From contig JAEZHS010000354.1 of NCBI GenBank assembly GCA_023436825.1, positions 1-21,975 on the forward strand: 21,975 nucleotides of DNA, read 5' to 3'. Made by a program: the position numbers and the translations under genes. Source of the DNA: Pseudomonadota bacterium. Lineage in GTDB: Bacteria > Pseudomonadota > Alphaproteobacteria > Reyranellales > Reyranellaceae. Shown one piece after another: positions 1 through 7,370 of this stretch (position 1 is the stretch's first letter; every line of letters starts with the position of its first letter). The notes beneath the pieces are model-generated. The model was not told the DNA's origin and ran no database searches. It saw only the letters and a list, made by a program, of their open reading frames with translations.

Positions 1-104
1 GTGCGGGTGAGCCTGGTGCTCGTGTCTGTCTGGTTGGGCAGGACCGCCGAGGCTGCGGGCTTCAGGAGGACGTCATCGAAAGTGAGCGCTTCCTGAAACT
101 TCAT
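1..104 (-). CDS. guaB: IMP dehydrogenase, N-terminal fragment (cut by window edge)
   Basis: Only the first 34 codons are present; the gene runs off the left edge. The N-terminus contains [15 protein letters not shown] followed by VLPN and TRLTR, the conserved opening of bacterial IMP dehydrogenase, which oxidises IMP to XMP with NAD+ in the committed step of GMP synthesis in the cytoplasm. The ATG at 104-102 is preceded by a strong Shine-Dalgarno GGAGG (positions 114-110) at 5-nt spacing, which fixes the start. The gene lies on the same strand as rlmE, 157 bp downstream of it, but a terminator-like hairpin stands between them directly ahead of the ribosome-binding site, so guaB probably has its own control. 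The CBS domains and the catalytic cysteine are outside the window. Confidence 0.88.
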   Translation of the reverse strand, partial: MKFQEALTFDDVLLKPAASAVLPNQTDTSTRLTR

Positions 105-126
105 GCCAACCTCCGTGAGGAGAAAC

Positions 127-165
127 AAAAAAGGCGGCCCGTCCCTCCTGAAGAAGGCGGCCGCC
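127..165 (-). terminator. Intrinsic terminator-like hairpin in the guaB leader (possible attenuator)
   Basis: Read on the minus strand, GGCGGCC (165-159) pairs perfectly with GGCCGCC (139-133) and is followed at once by a run of six T (132-127). This is a textbook rho-independent terminator shape, although the loop is long (19 nt). It ends only about 22 nt before the guaB ATG, too close for a promoter to fit in between, so transcripts reaching guaB must pass through it. It may simply end rlmE transcription, or it may attenuate guaB. Confidence 0.6.
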
Positions 166-176
166 GGGTTGGCGGC
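160..176 (-). promoter_or_regulatory. Hairpin competing with the guaB leader terminator (possible anti-terminator)
   Basis: GCCGCC (176-171 on the minus strand) pairs with GGCGGC (165-160) around a 5-nt loop. The 3' arm of this hairpin is the same stretch that forms the 5' arm of the terminator at 127-165, so the two folds exclude each other. That is the layout of an attenuator, though simple GC-rich repetition could produce it by chance. Confidence 0.35.
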
Positions 177-178
177 GC

Positions 179-206
179 TTTGTACACTAAGGCGCAGGGA
201 GCGCAA
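179..206 (-). promoter_or_regulatory. guaB: Possible guaB promoter
   Basis: On the minus strand TTGCGC (206-201) and TACAAA (184-179) are separated by 16 nt, a moderate match to a sigma-70 type -35/-10 pair. Transcription would start near position 172, at the edge of the leader hairpins. The match is weak, and the -10 box is not a close consensus. Confidence 0.25.
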
Positions 207-261
207 GGGGTTGTGGGCGGTGGAAATAGTCGGTCGCCGGCCGCCCGTTGCGGGCACGAAA

Positions 262-951
262 CTAGCCGCGGAAGCCCGTCCCCACGACATACATCTCCGC
301 CGAATCGGCTCGGCTGGCCTCGGGCTTCACGTGCCGCACCTTGGTGAAGTCCCGTTTCAGCCGGTCGAGCAGGGTGCGCTCGGTGCCGCCGCGCAGCACC
401 TTGGCGACGAAGCTGCCGCCCGGCTTCAGCACCTGGCGGGCGAAGTCGTGGGCCGCCTCGGCGAGCCCCATGATGCGCAGGTGATCGACCTGGGTCTCGC
501 CGGTCGCCGCCGCCGCCATGTCGCTCAGCACCACGTCGGCCGGCCCGCCCAGCAGTTCCTCGAGCACGGCGGGCGCGTCGTCGTCATAGAAATCCTTGGC
601 CAGCACGGTGGCGCCGGCGACCGGCTCGACGGGCGTCAGGTCGAGGCCCACCACGACTCCCCTGCTCTGCAGCGGCCGCACGCGCTCGACCGCGACCTGG
701 GTCCAGCCGCCTGGCGCGGCGCCGAGGTCGACGACGCGGGCGCCGGGCTTGAGGAAGCGGAACTGGTCGTCGAGCTGCAGCAGCTTGAAGGCGGCGCGCG
801 AGCGGTAGCCGCGCTTCTTGGCCTCGGCGACGTAGGGGTCGTTGAGCTGGCGCTGGAGCCAACGCTGGGACGACACCGTGCGGCCGCGCGCGGTCTTCAC
901 CCGCACGGTGGCTCGGCGTCCGGTGGGCTTGCTCGATTTATTCTTGGTCAC
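262..951 (-). CDS. rlmE: 23S rRNA (uridine-2552-2'-O)-methyltransferase RlmE (FtsJ/RrmJ)
   Basis: This 229-residue protein is a close match to RlmE, which transfers a methyl group from SAM to the 2'-O of U2552 in the A-loop of 23S rRNA during late 50S assembly. A basic N-terminal tail (residues 1-25) leads into RSRAAFKL and the SAM-binding motif [12 protein letters not shown] (74-85). The catalytic K-D-K-E tetrad is visible as K56, D144 (in LSDMAA), K184 (in FVAKVLRGG) and E219. Length is slightly above the E. coli enzyme (209 aa) because of the basic tail. The start is a GTG at 951 inside the end of the upstream phosphatase gene (14-bp overlap) with no clear Shine-Dalgarno, so translation is probably coupled. 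After the stop a small GCCCG/CGGGC hairpin (255-243) could help end transcription. Confidence 0.95.
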   Translation of the reverse strand: MTKNKSSKPTGRRATVRVKTARGRTVSSQRWLQRQLNDPYVAEAKKRGYRSRAAFKLLQLDDQFRFLKPGARVVDLGAAPGGWTQVAVERVRPLQSRGVVVGLDLTPVEPVAGATVLAKDFYDDDAPAVLEELLGGPADVVLSDMAAAATGETQVDHLRIMGLAEAAHDFARQVLKPGGSFVAKVLRGGTERTLLDRLKRDFTKVRHVKPEASRADSAEMYVVGTGFRG

Positions 952-2023
952 GGCAGCGGAACGGATCTGCCTCGCGGTCGGCCTGGCGCATGAGGTCCAT
1001 TAGCACGCCCTCGCGCAGGCCGCGATCCGCCACGCGCACCATCGGCGCCTGCCACTGGCGGCACACCGCCTCGAGGATGGCGCCGCCGGCCAGCGCCAGG
1101 TCGGCGCGCTCGTTGCCGATGCAGGGCATGTCGGTCAGCTCGACGACGGACTTCTCGGAGAGCTGGTCGCAGATGCGCAGGATGGAATCGCGGCCGATGC
1201 GCGAGCCGTCGACCAGGGTGCGGTTGTACCGCTTGAGGCCGAGATGATGGGCGCTCACCGTCGTCACCGTGCCCGAGGCGCCGACCATCTGGACCTCGCC
1301 GCGGGCGATCGCCTCGCCGATGCCGTGCCTGGCGCAGAACGGGCGCAGGTCGGTGCGGATGCGCTCGACCATGTCGTCGTAGCAGGCGCGGGTGACGGGC
1401 TGCTCGCGCGGCTGGCCCTTCACGCAGGACTCGGTGAGCGTGACGACGCCCCACGGCACCGAGGTCATGTCCAGAAGCTCGGTGGCGACGCCGCCCAGGC
1501 CGTCGGTGCGCCGGGAGACCTTGATCCAGCTCACCTCGGTGGAACCACCCCCGATGTCGACGAGGAGGCCGAACGGGATCTCGGGATCGAGCAGGTTCTC
1601 GCAGCTCGCCAGCGCCAGCCTGGCCTCCTCGGCGGGCGGGATGACCTCGAAGCAGAGGCCGGTGCGTTCCTTGACCAGGGCCAAAAAATCCTCGCCGTTG
1701 CAGGCGCGGCGGCAGGCTTCGGTGGCGATGTGGCGGGCGCGGCTGACGCGATGGCGCTCGATCTTGGCCGCGCAGACGCCGAGCGCCGCCAGGGTGCGCT
1801 CTATGGCATCGCCGCACAGCGACCCGTTCAGCGCCACTCCCTCGCCCAGCCGGACCGGCCGGGAATAAGCATCGATCACCTCGTAGCCGTCGACCGATGC
1901 CCGGGCCACCAGGAGCCGGCAATTGTTGGTGCCGAGATCGATGGCGGCGAAAGTGTGCGCGAAACGACCGCTGTGCCAGCCTCCTCTGTTCCCCCCTGCT
2001 TGGGGAGTGGATTCCCCGGCCAT
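938..2023 (-). CDS. Ppx/GppA family exopolyphosphatase / pppGpp phosphohydrolase-like protein
   Basis: The 361-residue protein belongs to the Ppx/GppA branch of the actin-like ATPase fold, whose members cleave terminal phosphates from polyphosphate or from pppGpp. The phosphate-binding loop AAIDLGTNNCRLL begins near residue 26 (D29), the ATEACRRA motif lies at about 100-107, and the second loop DIGGGSTEV lies at 156-164; the C-terminus has the typical GLREGVL. It corresponds to the short, two-domain form lacking the C-terminal HD-like extension of E. coli Ppx (about 500 aa). Which substrate it uses cannot be told from sequence. The ATG at 2023 has AAGGA about 12 nt upstream. It overlaps rlmE by 14 bp, a two-gene operon seen in many alphaproteobacteria as far as I recall. 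Confidence 0.88.
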   Translation of the reverse strand: MAGESTPQAGGNRGGWHSGRFAHTFAAIDLGTNNCRLLVARASVDGYEVIDAYSRPVRLGEGVALNGSLCGDAIERTLAALGVCAAKIERHRVSRARHIATEACRRACNGEDFLALVKERTGLCFEVIPPAEEARLALASCENLLDPEIPFGLLVDIGGGSTEVSWIKVSRRTDGLGGVATELLDMTSVPWGVVTLTESCVKGQPREQPVTRACYDDMVERIRTDLRPFCARHGIGEAIARGEVQMVGASGTVTTVSAHHLGLKRYNRTLVDGSRIGRDSILRICDQLSEKSVVELTDMPCIGNERADLALAGGAILEAVCRQWQAPMVRVADRGLREGVLMDLMRQADREADPFRCRDQE

Positions 2024-2755
2024 TTGGAACTCTTTCCTTGGGCCGATGGTAACCCAGGGACGCAGCCAGGGCGAGAGGGGACGCCATGAGTTTCCAGGCG
2101 CCGGGCCACGCCCCGGGCTCGGCCCGGACCGCCTCGCGCGGCCGGGTCACGGCCGGGGGTGGCAGTTTTCGAGAATCGTCGGCAGCAGCAGCGTCGCAAC
2201 GTAGACGTCTCCCCATCGCGGGTGCCTGACCCCTTAAGATGGCATTGAGGCGACTCGCCAGCACCGGCATGTCCTTCTCGCGGATGAACGGCGCCAAACT
2301 CAACAGCTTGCTGGTGATCTGTGGGACCTTCTCCCATGAGTTGCCGTCATTGTGGGCATCGCGCAGCATGTTCGACGACGAGTTGCCGACGCGGACCTCG
2401 ACGCACGGATTCTCGGTTGTTCCGACCGCTGCTTGCGCGAACGTCGATCATTGACTGATCGCGCATCACTCCCGAACAGTGCTGCGGGCTTTCTCGACCG
2501 GGTCGAGGCAGCCGATGCGGACAGCTGGCCAAGCCGCCAAATCCTTCCGGGCGAAGTCCCCATTAAAGACGCCAACGGCGAATATCTGCCCCTGGTAACG
2601 ACCGGCTGGACACGCCCCGCGGCGCCATAGGGATGTCTGGTACATCGAGACGCTCGCTCACCTTGCGCCTCAGCCAGTATTGTAGCCGATATCTAAGAGG
2701 CCCTCTCCAGGGTGGGACGTGAGGCAACAGCAAGTGACGTCCGGCTACTCTCGGT
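2024..2755. other. 732-bp stretch without a supportable gene
   Basis: No open frame here has convincing family motifs. On the minus strand, about 2450-2226 reads as a fairly protein-like segment without frame breaks (containing NPCVEVRVGNSSSN, SWEKVPQITSKLLSLAPF and PVLASRLNAIL), but it has no good start and runs into a frame that is only the shadow of the phosphatase gene; it may be a decayed gene end. On the plus strand, a frame ending at 2630 contains VPIKDANGEYLPLVT, also unrecognised. A CCGGGC/GCCCGG hairpin with a 3-nt loop lies at 2113-2127 but lacks a T run. The promoter for the phosphatase-rlmE pair presumably lies in the left part; I see no clear boxes. Confidence 0.5.
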
Positions 2756-3403
2756 CTAGTCCCTGCGTGCTTCAATGCATAGGCTGTCGCTTTCGCGCTC
2801 GTTTAGATCGAGCAACCCCGGTTCGTCGATATGCGTGCGGCCATTCTCCATCACTTCGGGGCTCACGAAGCCCGCCTCCTCGACCAGCGCCAGTAGGGAT
2901 TCGCGATCGTACATCCAGTGATGGCCGCGGCCCCCGCTTAGCATCCGGCGTAGCCGTGCGACCGGGCTGCGCGGCTTGTCGAGATCGAACTGAAGATGAC
3001 GCAGAAACCCATCGGCATCGCTCAAGCGCAGATACTGGAAGGCCGCGTTGCGCAGGTCCGGCACCGCCAGCCGCAGAATGGCGCCCGGCTTCAGCACGCG
3101 CCGGCACTCGGCCAGGAAAGACCGTGCCTCCGTCCGGTCGAGGTGCTCCAGCATGTGCGACGCGTAAACCGCATCGACGGTATCGTCGCCGTGAGGGATG
3201 CGACGCGCGGCATCGGCATGCCGGATGTGATGGCTGCGGCAGAAGGCGACGAAATCGAGCGCGTGCTGATCGATCAGCCCAAGCCGCGCCAGGAGCAGCG
3301 CCAGCAGCGGCCAACGTGCCATCCAGACCGACGGGGAGTTGTCGTAGTTGATCCAATCCGGTGTCGGCGAGCGGCCGCAGCCGATGTTGAGGCGCGTCGG
3401 CAT
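2756..3403 (-). CDS. Class I SAM-dependent methyltransferase (small, surface-polysaccharide type)
   Basis: The 215-residue protein opens directly with the SAM-binding motif LNIGCGR (residues 5-11), followed by an aspartate-containing segment (NYDNSP, 19-24), the acidic motif after [17 protein letters not shown] (82-88) and [14 protein letters not shown] (103-116). This order is that of the short Methyltransf_11/12-like enzymes often found in polysaccharide loci, which methylate sugars or other small acceptors in the cytoplasm. The acceptor cannot be inferred. The ATG at 3403 lies 6 nt after the stop of the phosphatase gene, so the two are co-transcribed; it is the last gene of the export block and is followed by the long gene-poor stretch. 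No strong Shine-Dalgarno is visible, consistent with translational coupling. Confidence 0.8.
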   Translation of the reverse strand: MPTRLNIGCGRSPTPDWINYDNSPSVWMARWPLLALLLARLGLIDQHALDFVAFCRSHHIRHADAARRIPHGDDTVDAVYASHMLEHLDRTEARSFLAECRRVLKPGAILRLAVPDLRNAAFQYLRLSDADGFLRHLQFDLDKPRSPVARLRRMLSGGRGHHWMYDRESLLALVEEAGFVSPEVMENGRTHIDEPGLLDLNERESDSLCIEARRD

Positions 3404-3409
3404 ACCCGT

Positions 3410-4159
3410 CTAGATGTCCAGGGTCGACAGGAACTGGCGCCGCGTGCCACGCAGCACCAGGCATGTGAGACGGCCGCTCACGAACGCCCCCGTGTCGACA
3501 TTGACGCGATGGCCAAGGTCCTGCGGCAAGTCGCAGATCGTGTGGCCGTGCACAACCACCTTGCCCGGCAGGGCCGGCCGGGCGCGCAGGAACTCATCGC
3601 GGATCCACAGCATATCGGTGGGATTCTGCTTCTCGAGGCTGATGCCCGGCCGGACCCCGGCATGCACGAACAAATAATCACCTACGGTGTGGTGCAGAAT
3701 GCAGGACCGGTAGAAGGCGACGTGGGCCCGTGGCACCGCCTCGGCCAGCGCACCACGCAGTTCGGCCACCCGTTGCTTCGTATCGGGATAGCCCCTCAAC
3801 GGCACGCCATAGGACATCAGCGTCTCAAGGCCGCCGTAGGACAGCCAGTCCAGGCCGTCACTGCGCCCGTCGAGGAAGTCGAGCAGCGCCTCCTCGTGAT
3901 TGCCCAGCAGGCGCACCGTGGCGAAACCCGGCAACGGATCACGCAGCAGCCGCTCGACCACACCGCGGCTCGATGCACCGCGATCGATATAGTCGCCCAG
4001 GAAGATCAGGCTGCGTTCGGTGTCACCAGGATGCCCCGCCGCCTCGGCAGCAATGCGGCCGAGCAGCACCTCAAGCAGGTCGGCCCGGCCGTGAATATCG
4101 CCGACAGCGTAGACGGCATGGCCGTCTGGAACGGACGCCGGCTTAGCCGGTGATGACAC
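3410..4159 (-). CDS. PPP-family metallophosphoesterase (bacterial serine/threonine protein phosphatase-like)
   Basis: All PPP signature motifs are present in the 249-residue protein in order: GDIHG (20-24), GDYIDRG (55-61), GNHE (86-89), FVHAG (164-168) and HGHT (204-207). These supply the ligands for the two catalytic metal ions and the general acid histidine. Relatives include phage lambda PP, PrpA/PrpB and symmetrical Ap4A hydrolases; some have broad specificity including phosphotyrosine. The start is a GTG at 4159; no ATG lies ahead of the first motif. It sits 42 bp downstream of the co-polymerase/tyrosine-kinase gene on the same strand and 6 bp before a methyltransferase. The position suggests it may act on the kinase or another polysaccharide factor, but a nucleotide substrate cannot be excluded. 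Confidence 0.88.
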   Translation of the reverse strand: MSSPAKPASVPDGHAVYAVGDIHGRADLLEVLLGRIAAEAAGHPGDTERSLIFLGDYIDRGASSRGVVERLLRDPLPGFATVRLLGNHEEALLDFLDGRSDGLDWLSYGGLETLMSYGVPLRGYPDTKQRVAELRGALAEAVPRAHVAFYRSCILHHTVGDYLFVHAGVRPGISLEKQNPTDMLWIRDEFLRARPALPGKVVVHGHTICDLPQDLGHRVNVDTGAFVSGRLTCLVLRGTRRQFLSTLDI

Positions 4160-4201
4160 TCGTCCGAACCACCGTGACCAGATCTGGCGCGTGGGCTGCC
4201 C

Positions 4202-6577
4202 CTATCGTTTCGCCAGCGTCAACCGCGGCCGTGACGCGTTGGCCGGCGCCTCGGTTCCCGCCCCGTAATAGCCACGGTAGCGCGAGTAGTAGTCGCCGTG
4301 GTCGCCGTAGCCGTAGCGGGCGTGCTTGGCGAGGTTGACACGGTTGATGACGACACCGACGTGGCTGCTGACGCCAAGCAAGGCGGAGATCGCCGTCTTG
4401 ACGACCTCACGCGGCGTCTTGGCCCACTGCACGATGAACACCGTGTAGTCGGCAAGGCGCGCGATGATGCGCGCATCGGACACAGCCATGACCGGCGGGC
4501 CGTCGAGGATCACGAGGTCATAGCGCTCCGAGAAGGTGGCGAGTGCGGCCTTCATGGCGTGCGATTCGAGGATTTCCGGCGCGTTCGGCGTGTTGGGCCG
4601 CGCCAGGATGTAGTCCACGCCCGAATTGTCGTGGCGCTTGGTGCACTCCTCCAGGGTCTTCAGGCCCATGAGATAGTCGTCGATCGTGCCGCCGCGCTCC
4701 TTCAAGCCGAGCGCCGTCGACATCCTGGCCTGGCGCAGATCGAGGTCGACGATCAGCACGCGCCGCGAGGCGTTCATCTTGGTGAGGAGGCCGCCCAAGG
4801 CGGCGACGAAAGTCGTCTTGCCCTCGCTCGGCGTCGCGGAGGTGACGGCGATGACCCTCGGGGGACGGTCGAGACTGCCCAGGCTGATGGCGGTGAATAC
4901 CGCGCGGATCGCCTCGGCGGCCGGCGAGGTGGTGTTCTCCAGCACGTGGGCGACGACGTTGGAGCGCTGCGAAGCGGCCCCCTTGACCTCGGGCACCATG
5001 CCGAGCACGCCGACGCCGGTCGCGTCCTCGACTTGGGCAGCCGAGCGGAATACCCGGTCGAGCTTCTCCGCGGCGACGGCGCCAGCCATGCCGAGCAGGC
5101 AGCCGATCACGAAAGCCGCCATCAGGCCGGTCTTGTAGTTCGGCGAAGACGGCGCGCCGGACGGATGGGCGTAGGCCAGGATGCGCGCATCGGCCCGCTG
5201 GATGTCCTGCTGCTCGCGCAGTTCCTTGAAGCGCGTCAGGAAGCTCTCGTACAAGGTACGGTTCGACTGCGCCTCGCGCTCGAGCTGCTTCTGCTCGGCC
5301 TCATATTGGGTGGCGGTGCCGGAAACGACGGCGGCCTTGTCGACCAGCTCCTTGAGCTCGTCCTCCTCGGCCTTGGCGGCGTCGAGCTCGGCACGCACGG
5401 CGAGCGTGATGCGCAGGGTCTCGCTCAGAAAGCGGGCGCGCACGCTGGCAAGCTCGTTGCGGGCCTGCACCATCTTGGGATGATTGTCGCCCAGCATCGA
5501 CGAGAGCTCGGCCATCTTGCGGGTCAGCTCGGCGTCCTGGATGCGCAGTGCTGCCAGCATAGTATTGCCCGACACTTCGGCGATGTTGGCGATCTCGCCA
5601 GGATTGAGGCTTGCCTTGCTCAGCGCCACGAGACGCGCCTCGCGCTCGATGCGCTTGGTGCGCGCGCCAAGATACTTGGTGTTGAGATCGGACAGAGTCT
5701 GGGACGACACTGCCCCTTCGGGACTGCCGGCCAGGCCCTTGTCGCGGCGATAGGAAGCGACGGCTTCCTCGGCGACTTGCAGGTTGCGGCGCAGTTCGGC
5801 CAGACGCTGCTCGAGCCACTCGGTGGCGCGGCGGTTGGCCTCGTTCTTGGTGTCGATCTGGTCGGCGAGATAGGCCTCGGCGATGGCGTTGGCGATGCGC
5901 GCCGACATCGTGCCATCGGGGCTGTCGACGGTGATCAGGATGACGAAGGTGCGCCCCAGCAGGGTGACGCTGAGGCCCCCGGAAACAGCACCGATCGCGG
6001 CGCGGCGGCGCGGATCGCTTTCCTCCGCCGGGCGGCTCGAGCGGGCCTGCTGAGCGGAAGGCTGCGGCTTGGGCGCCGGCGCCAGCAAGGTCGAAATCCC
6101 GGTAGCCCACAGTTCACGTAGCGGCGCGAAGGCGGAATCGATGAAGCCTGGCGGCTTGGTCCCGTTGAAATCCGGATTGTTGGCGAGGCCCAGCTTGTCG
6201 ACGACACGGCCGATCAGGAACTCGGATTGGATGACCTCGAGTTCGCTCTGGATAGCGCCGAGGTTCATCGTGTCGACGCCCGAGAGTGCCGCTTCGGTGC
6301 TGACGGGCTTGTATGTACGGGTGTCCAGCAACAGACGGGCCGACGCCTTGTACATTGGCGTGGCCTGCGCGATGATCAACGCCATCAGCGCAACGGCGAC
6401 GAGACCGCAACCGACGATCAGCGCCTTGCGGCGGTTAAGCAGACGGAGCCATTCCCACAGCTCATTGGGCGCCTCGCCGACCCGAACGGGGGCGAGAGCG
6501 CCCGACTCGGACGCCGGAACGATCCGGTTTATGGCCCCATCGTCCACGATCTGATCGGCCTTAGGAAACGATCCCAT
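4202..6577 (-). CDS. Polysaccharide co-polymerase fused to a BY-kinase (Wzc/ExoP-like)
   Basis: This 791-residue inner-membrane protein controls chain length and export of a Wzy-type polysaccharide. A Wzz domain begins with a first membrane helix (about 51-71), a long periplasmic region with coiled-coil character (about 240-460, many Glu/Lys/Arg heptads) follows, and a second helix spans about 485-503. The cytoplasmic BY-kinase domain has Walker A SATPSEGKTT (580-589), Walker A' VLIVDLDLRQ (607-616, D611 and D613) and Walker B VILDGPP (689-695). Seven tyrosines cluster at 755-771 (autophosphorylation tail), followed by about 20 basic, Pro/Ala-rich residues. The usual EX2RX2R oligomerisation motif reads E555-AI-R558-AV-F561, so its last Arg is missing. 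I choose the ATG at 6577, with GGAG nine bases upstream, over an upstream TTG at 6622 that has no Shine-Dalgarno. Confidence 0.93.
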   Translation of the reverse strand: MGSFPKADQIVDDGAINRIVPASESGALAPVRVGEAPNELWEWLRLLNRRKALIVGCGLVAVALMALIIAQATPMYKASARLLLDTRTYKPVSTEAALSGVDTMNLGAIQSELEVIQSEFLIGRVVDKLGLANNPDFNGTKPPGFIDSAFAPLRELWATGISTLLAPAPKPQPSAQQARSSRPAEESDPRRRAAIGAVSGGLSVTLLGRTFVILITVDSPDGTMSARIANAIAEAYLADQIDTKNEANRRATEWLEQRLAELRRNLQVAEEAVASYRRDKGLAGSPEGAVSSQTLSDLNTKYLGARTKRIEREARLVALSKASLNPGEIANIAEVSGNTMLAALRIQDAELTRKMAELSSMLGDNHPKMVQARNELASVRARFLSETLRITLAVRAELDAAKAEEDELKELVDKAAVVSGTATQYEAEQKQLEREAQSNRTLYESFLTRFKELREQQDIQRADARILAYAHPSGAPSSPNYKTGLMAAFVIGCLLGMAGAVAAEKLDRVFRSAAQVEDATGVGVLGMVPEVKGAASQRSNVVAHVLENTTSPAAEAIRAVFTAISLGSLDRPPRVIAVTSATPSEGKTTFVAALGGLLTKMNASRRVLIVDLDLRQARMSTALGLKERGGTIDDYLMGLKTLEECTKRHDNSGVDYILARPNTPNAPEILESHAMKAALATFSERYDLVILDGPPVMAVSDARIIARLADYTVFIVQWAKTPREVVKTAISALLGVSSHVGVVINRVNLAKHARYGYGDHGDYYSRYRGYYGAGTEAPANASRPRLTLAKR

Positions 6578-6674
6578 CCCATTTAACTCCGCGACAAAGT
6601 ATACTCGCGACCACACCCACAAACGACACCCGGCCGCTCTCTTTCGAGACCAGCCTGACGCTTCGGAACTCTAC

Positions 6675-6693
6675 GAGCGGTCCCACACCGCTC
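6675..6693. repeat. Perfect inverted repeat in the 159-bp gap between the OPX and co-polymerase genes
   Basis: GAGCGGT and ACCGCTC form a perfect 7-bp stem around a 5-nt loop. No T run follows on either strand, so it is not a plain intrinsic terminator; it could be an operator, an mRNA stability or processing hairpin, or part of a Rho-dependent terminator. Nearer the co-polymerase gene, TATACT (6603-6598, minus strand) resembles a -10 box, but a start there would leave only about 14 nt of leader and I see no good -35 box. Confidence 0.55.
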
Positions 6694-6736
6694 TCCCCAA
6701 ACACGCCTACGCTTACGCCACTACGCCGGCCCTAGG

Positions 6737-7348
6737 TCAGAACCAACGCTCCGGCACACGGATGATGTCGCCCGGCCCCACCGGACTGTCTTCCGTGACG
6801 CTCTCTTCCATGCCTCGCGTCTGATTGAAACGCTGAATTGTCATACGCGCCTTCGACGCCCGGCGGGTGAAGCCGCCGGCAATCGCTATGGCTTGTGCCA
6901 CATTTATCCCCGACACATAGGGAAACGACCCGGGTCGACCAACTTCGCCCAGGATGTAAAAAGGACGACGCGCCACTAGGTCTACACTCAATCTGGCCAC
7001 GCGCAAGAGGCCATCAGTGCGATAACGTGTGCGCAGCAGTTCCTCGATCTCAGCCGGGGTCATCCCCACAACCTGAACGCGACCGGCCATGCGGGGGGAA
7101 ATCATCCCCGCCGAATCGATCTCGTACTCGCCTGACAGCTCGGGATCGGACAGCACGGTGACCCGGACGCGGTCGCCCGGCGCCACCCGATACTCGGCCA
7201 TCCGGATCGTCTGAGTCACTTGGGACGGCTGCTGCAGAGTGCTGACTGTCATGGGCGGCTGCGGGTCACACGCCGTCAGCCCCAACGACAGCACGATCAC
7301 CGGAGGCACGAGCCCACGGCACAGGACGGCCAACAACCTAAGAAGCAT
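6737..7348 (-). CDS. Short outer-membrane polysaccharide export (OPX) lipoprotein, GumB/Wza-like
   Basis: The 203-residue protein begins with a hydrophobic signal ending in the lipobox LTAC (lipidation at C27), so it is an exported lipoprotein. The Poly_export domain starts at YRVAPGDRVRVTVL (53-66) and continues through GMISPRMAGRVQVVGMT. A single SLBB domain follows with YILGEVGRPGSFPYVSG (131-147) and AIAIAGGF (153-160), and the protein ends GDIIRVPERWF. It is far shorter than Wza (about 380 aa) and has no room for extra SLBB repeats or a C-terminal OM-spanning helix; GumB of Xanthomonas is of this size. The open frame continues upstream into the beta-barrel gene, but that part is a shadow; ATG 7348 fits the signal peptide and leaves a 22-bp gap. 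A GTG six codons earlier is an alternative start. Confidence 0.9.
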   Translation of the reverse strand: MLLRLLAVLCRGLVPPVIVLSLGLTACDPQPPMTVSTLQQPSQVTQTIRMAEYRVAPGDRVRVTVLSDPELSGEYEIDSAGMISPRMAGRVQVVGMTPAEIEELLRTRYRTDGLLRVARLSVDLVARRPFYILGEVGRPGSFPYVSGINVAQAIAIAGGFTRRASKARMTIQRFNQTRGMEESVTEDSPVGPGDIIRVPERWF

Positions 7349-7370
7349 TGCGATGCTTGACCTCACGACA

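Noticed and set aside
2113..2127. CCGGGC/GCCCGG hairpin as a terminator
   Set aside because: The stem is short, has no T run on either strand and lies upstream of the phosphatase gene rather than after a gene, so chance in GC-rich DNA is the simpler explanation.
948..2369. 473-codon minus-strand frame overlapping the Ppx/GppA gene
   Set aside because: Most of it reads the phosphatase gene in another frame and is a low-complexity Arg/Pro/His-rich sequence; only its first 45 or so residues look protein-like, and these are noted under the 2024-2755 stretch.
4298..6121. 607-codon open frame on the plus strand
   Set aside because: It lies wholly opposite the co-polymerase/BY-kinase gene, is compositionally biased (Arg, Gly, Asp, His rich) and has no family motifs; it is an antisense shadow of a GC-rich gene.
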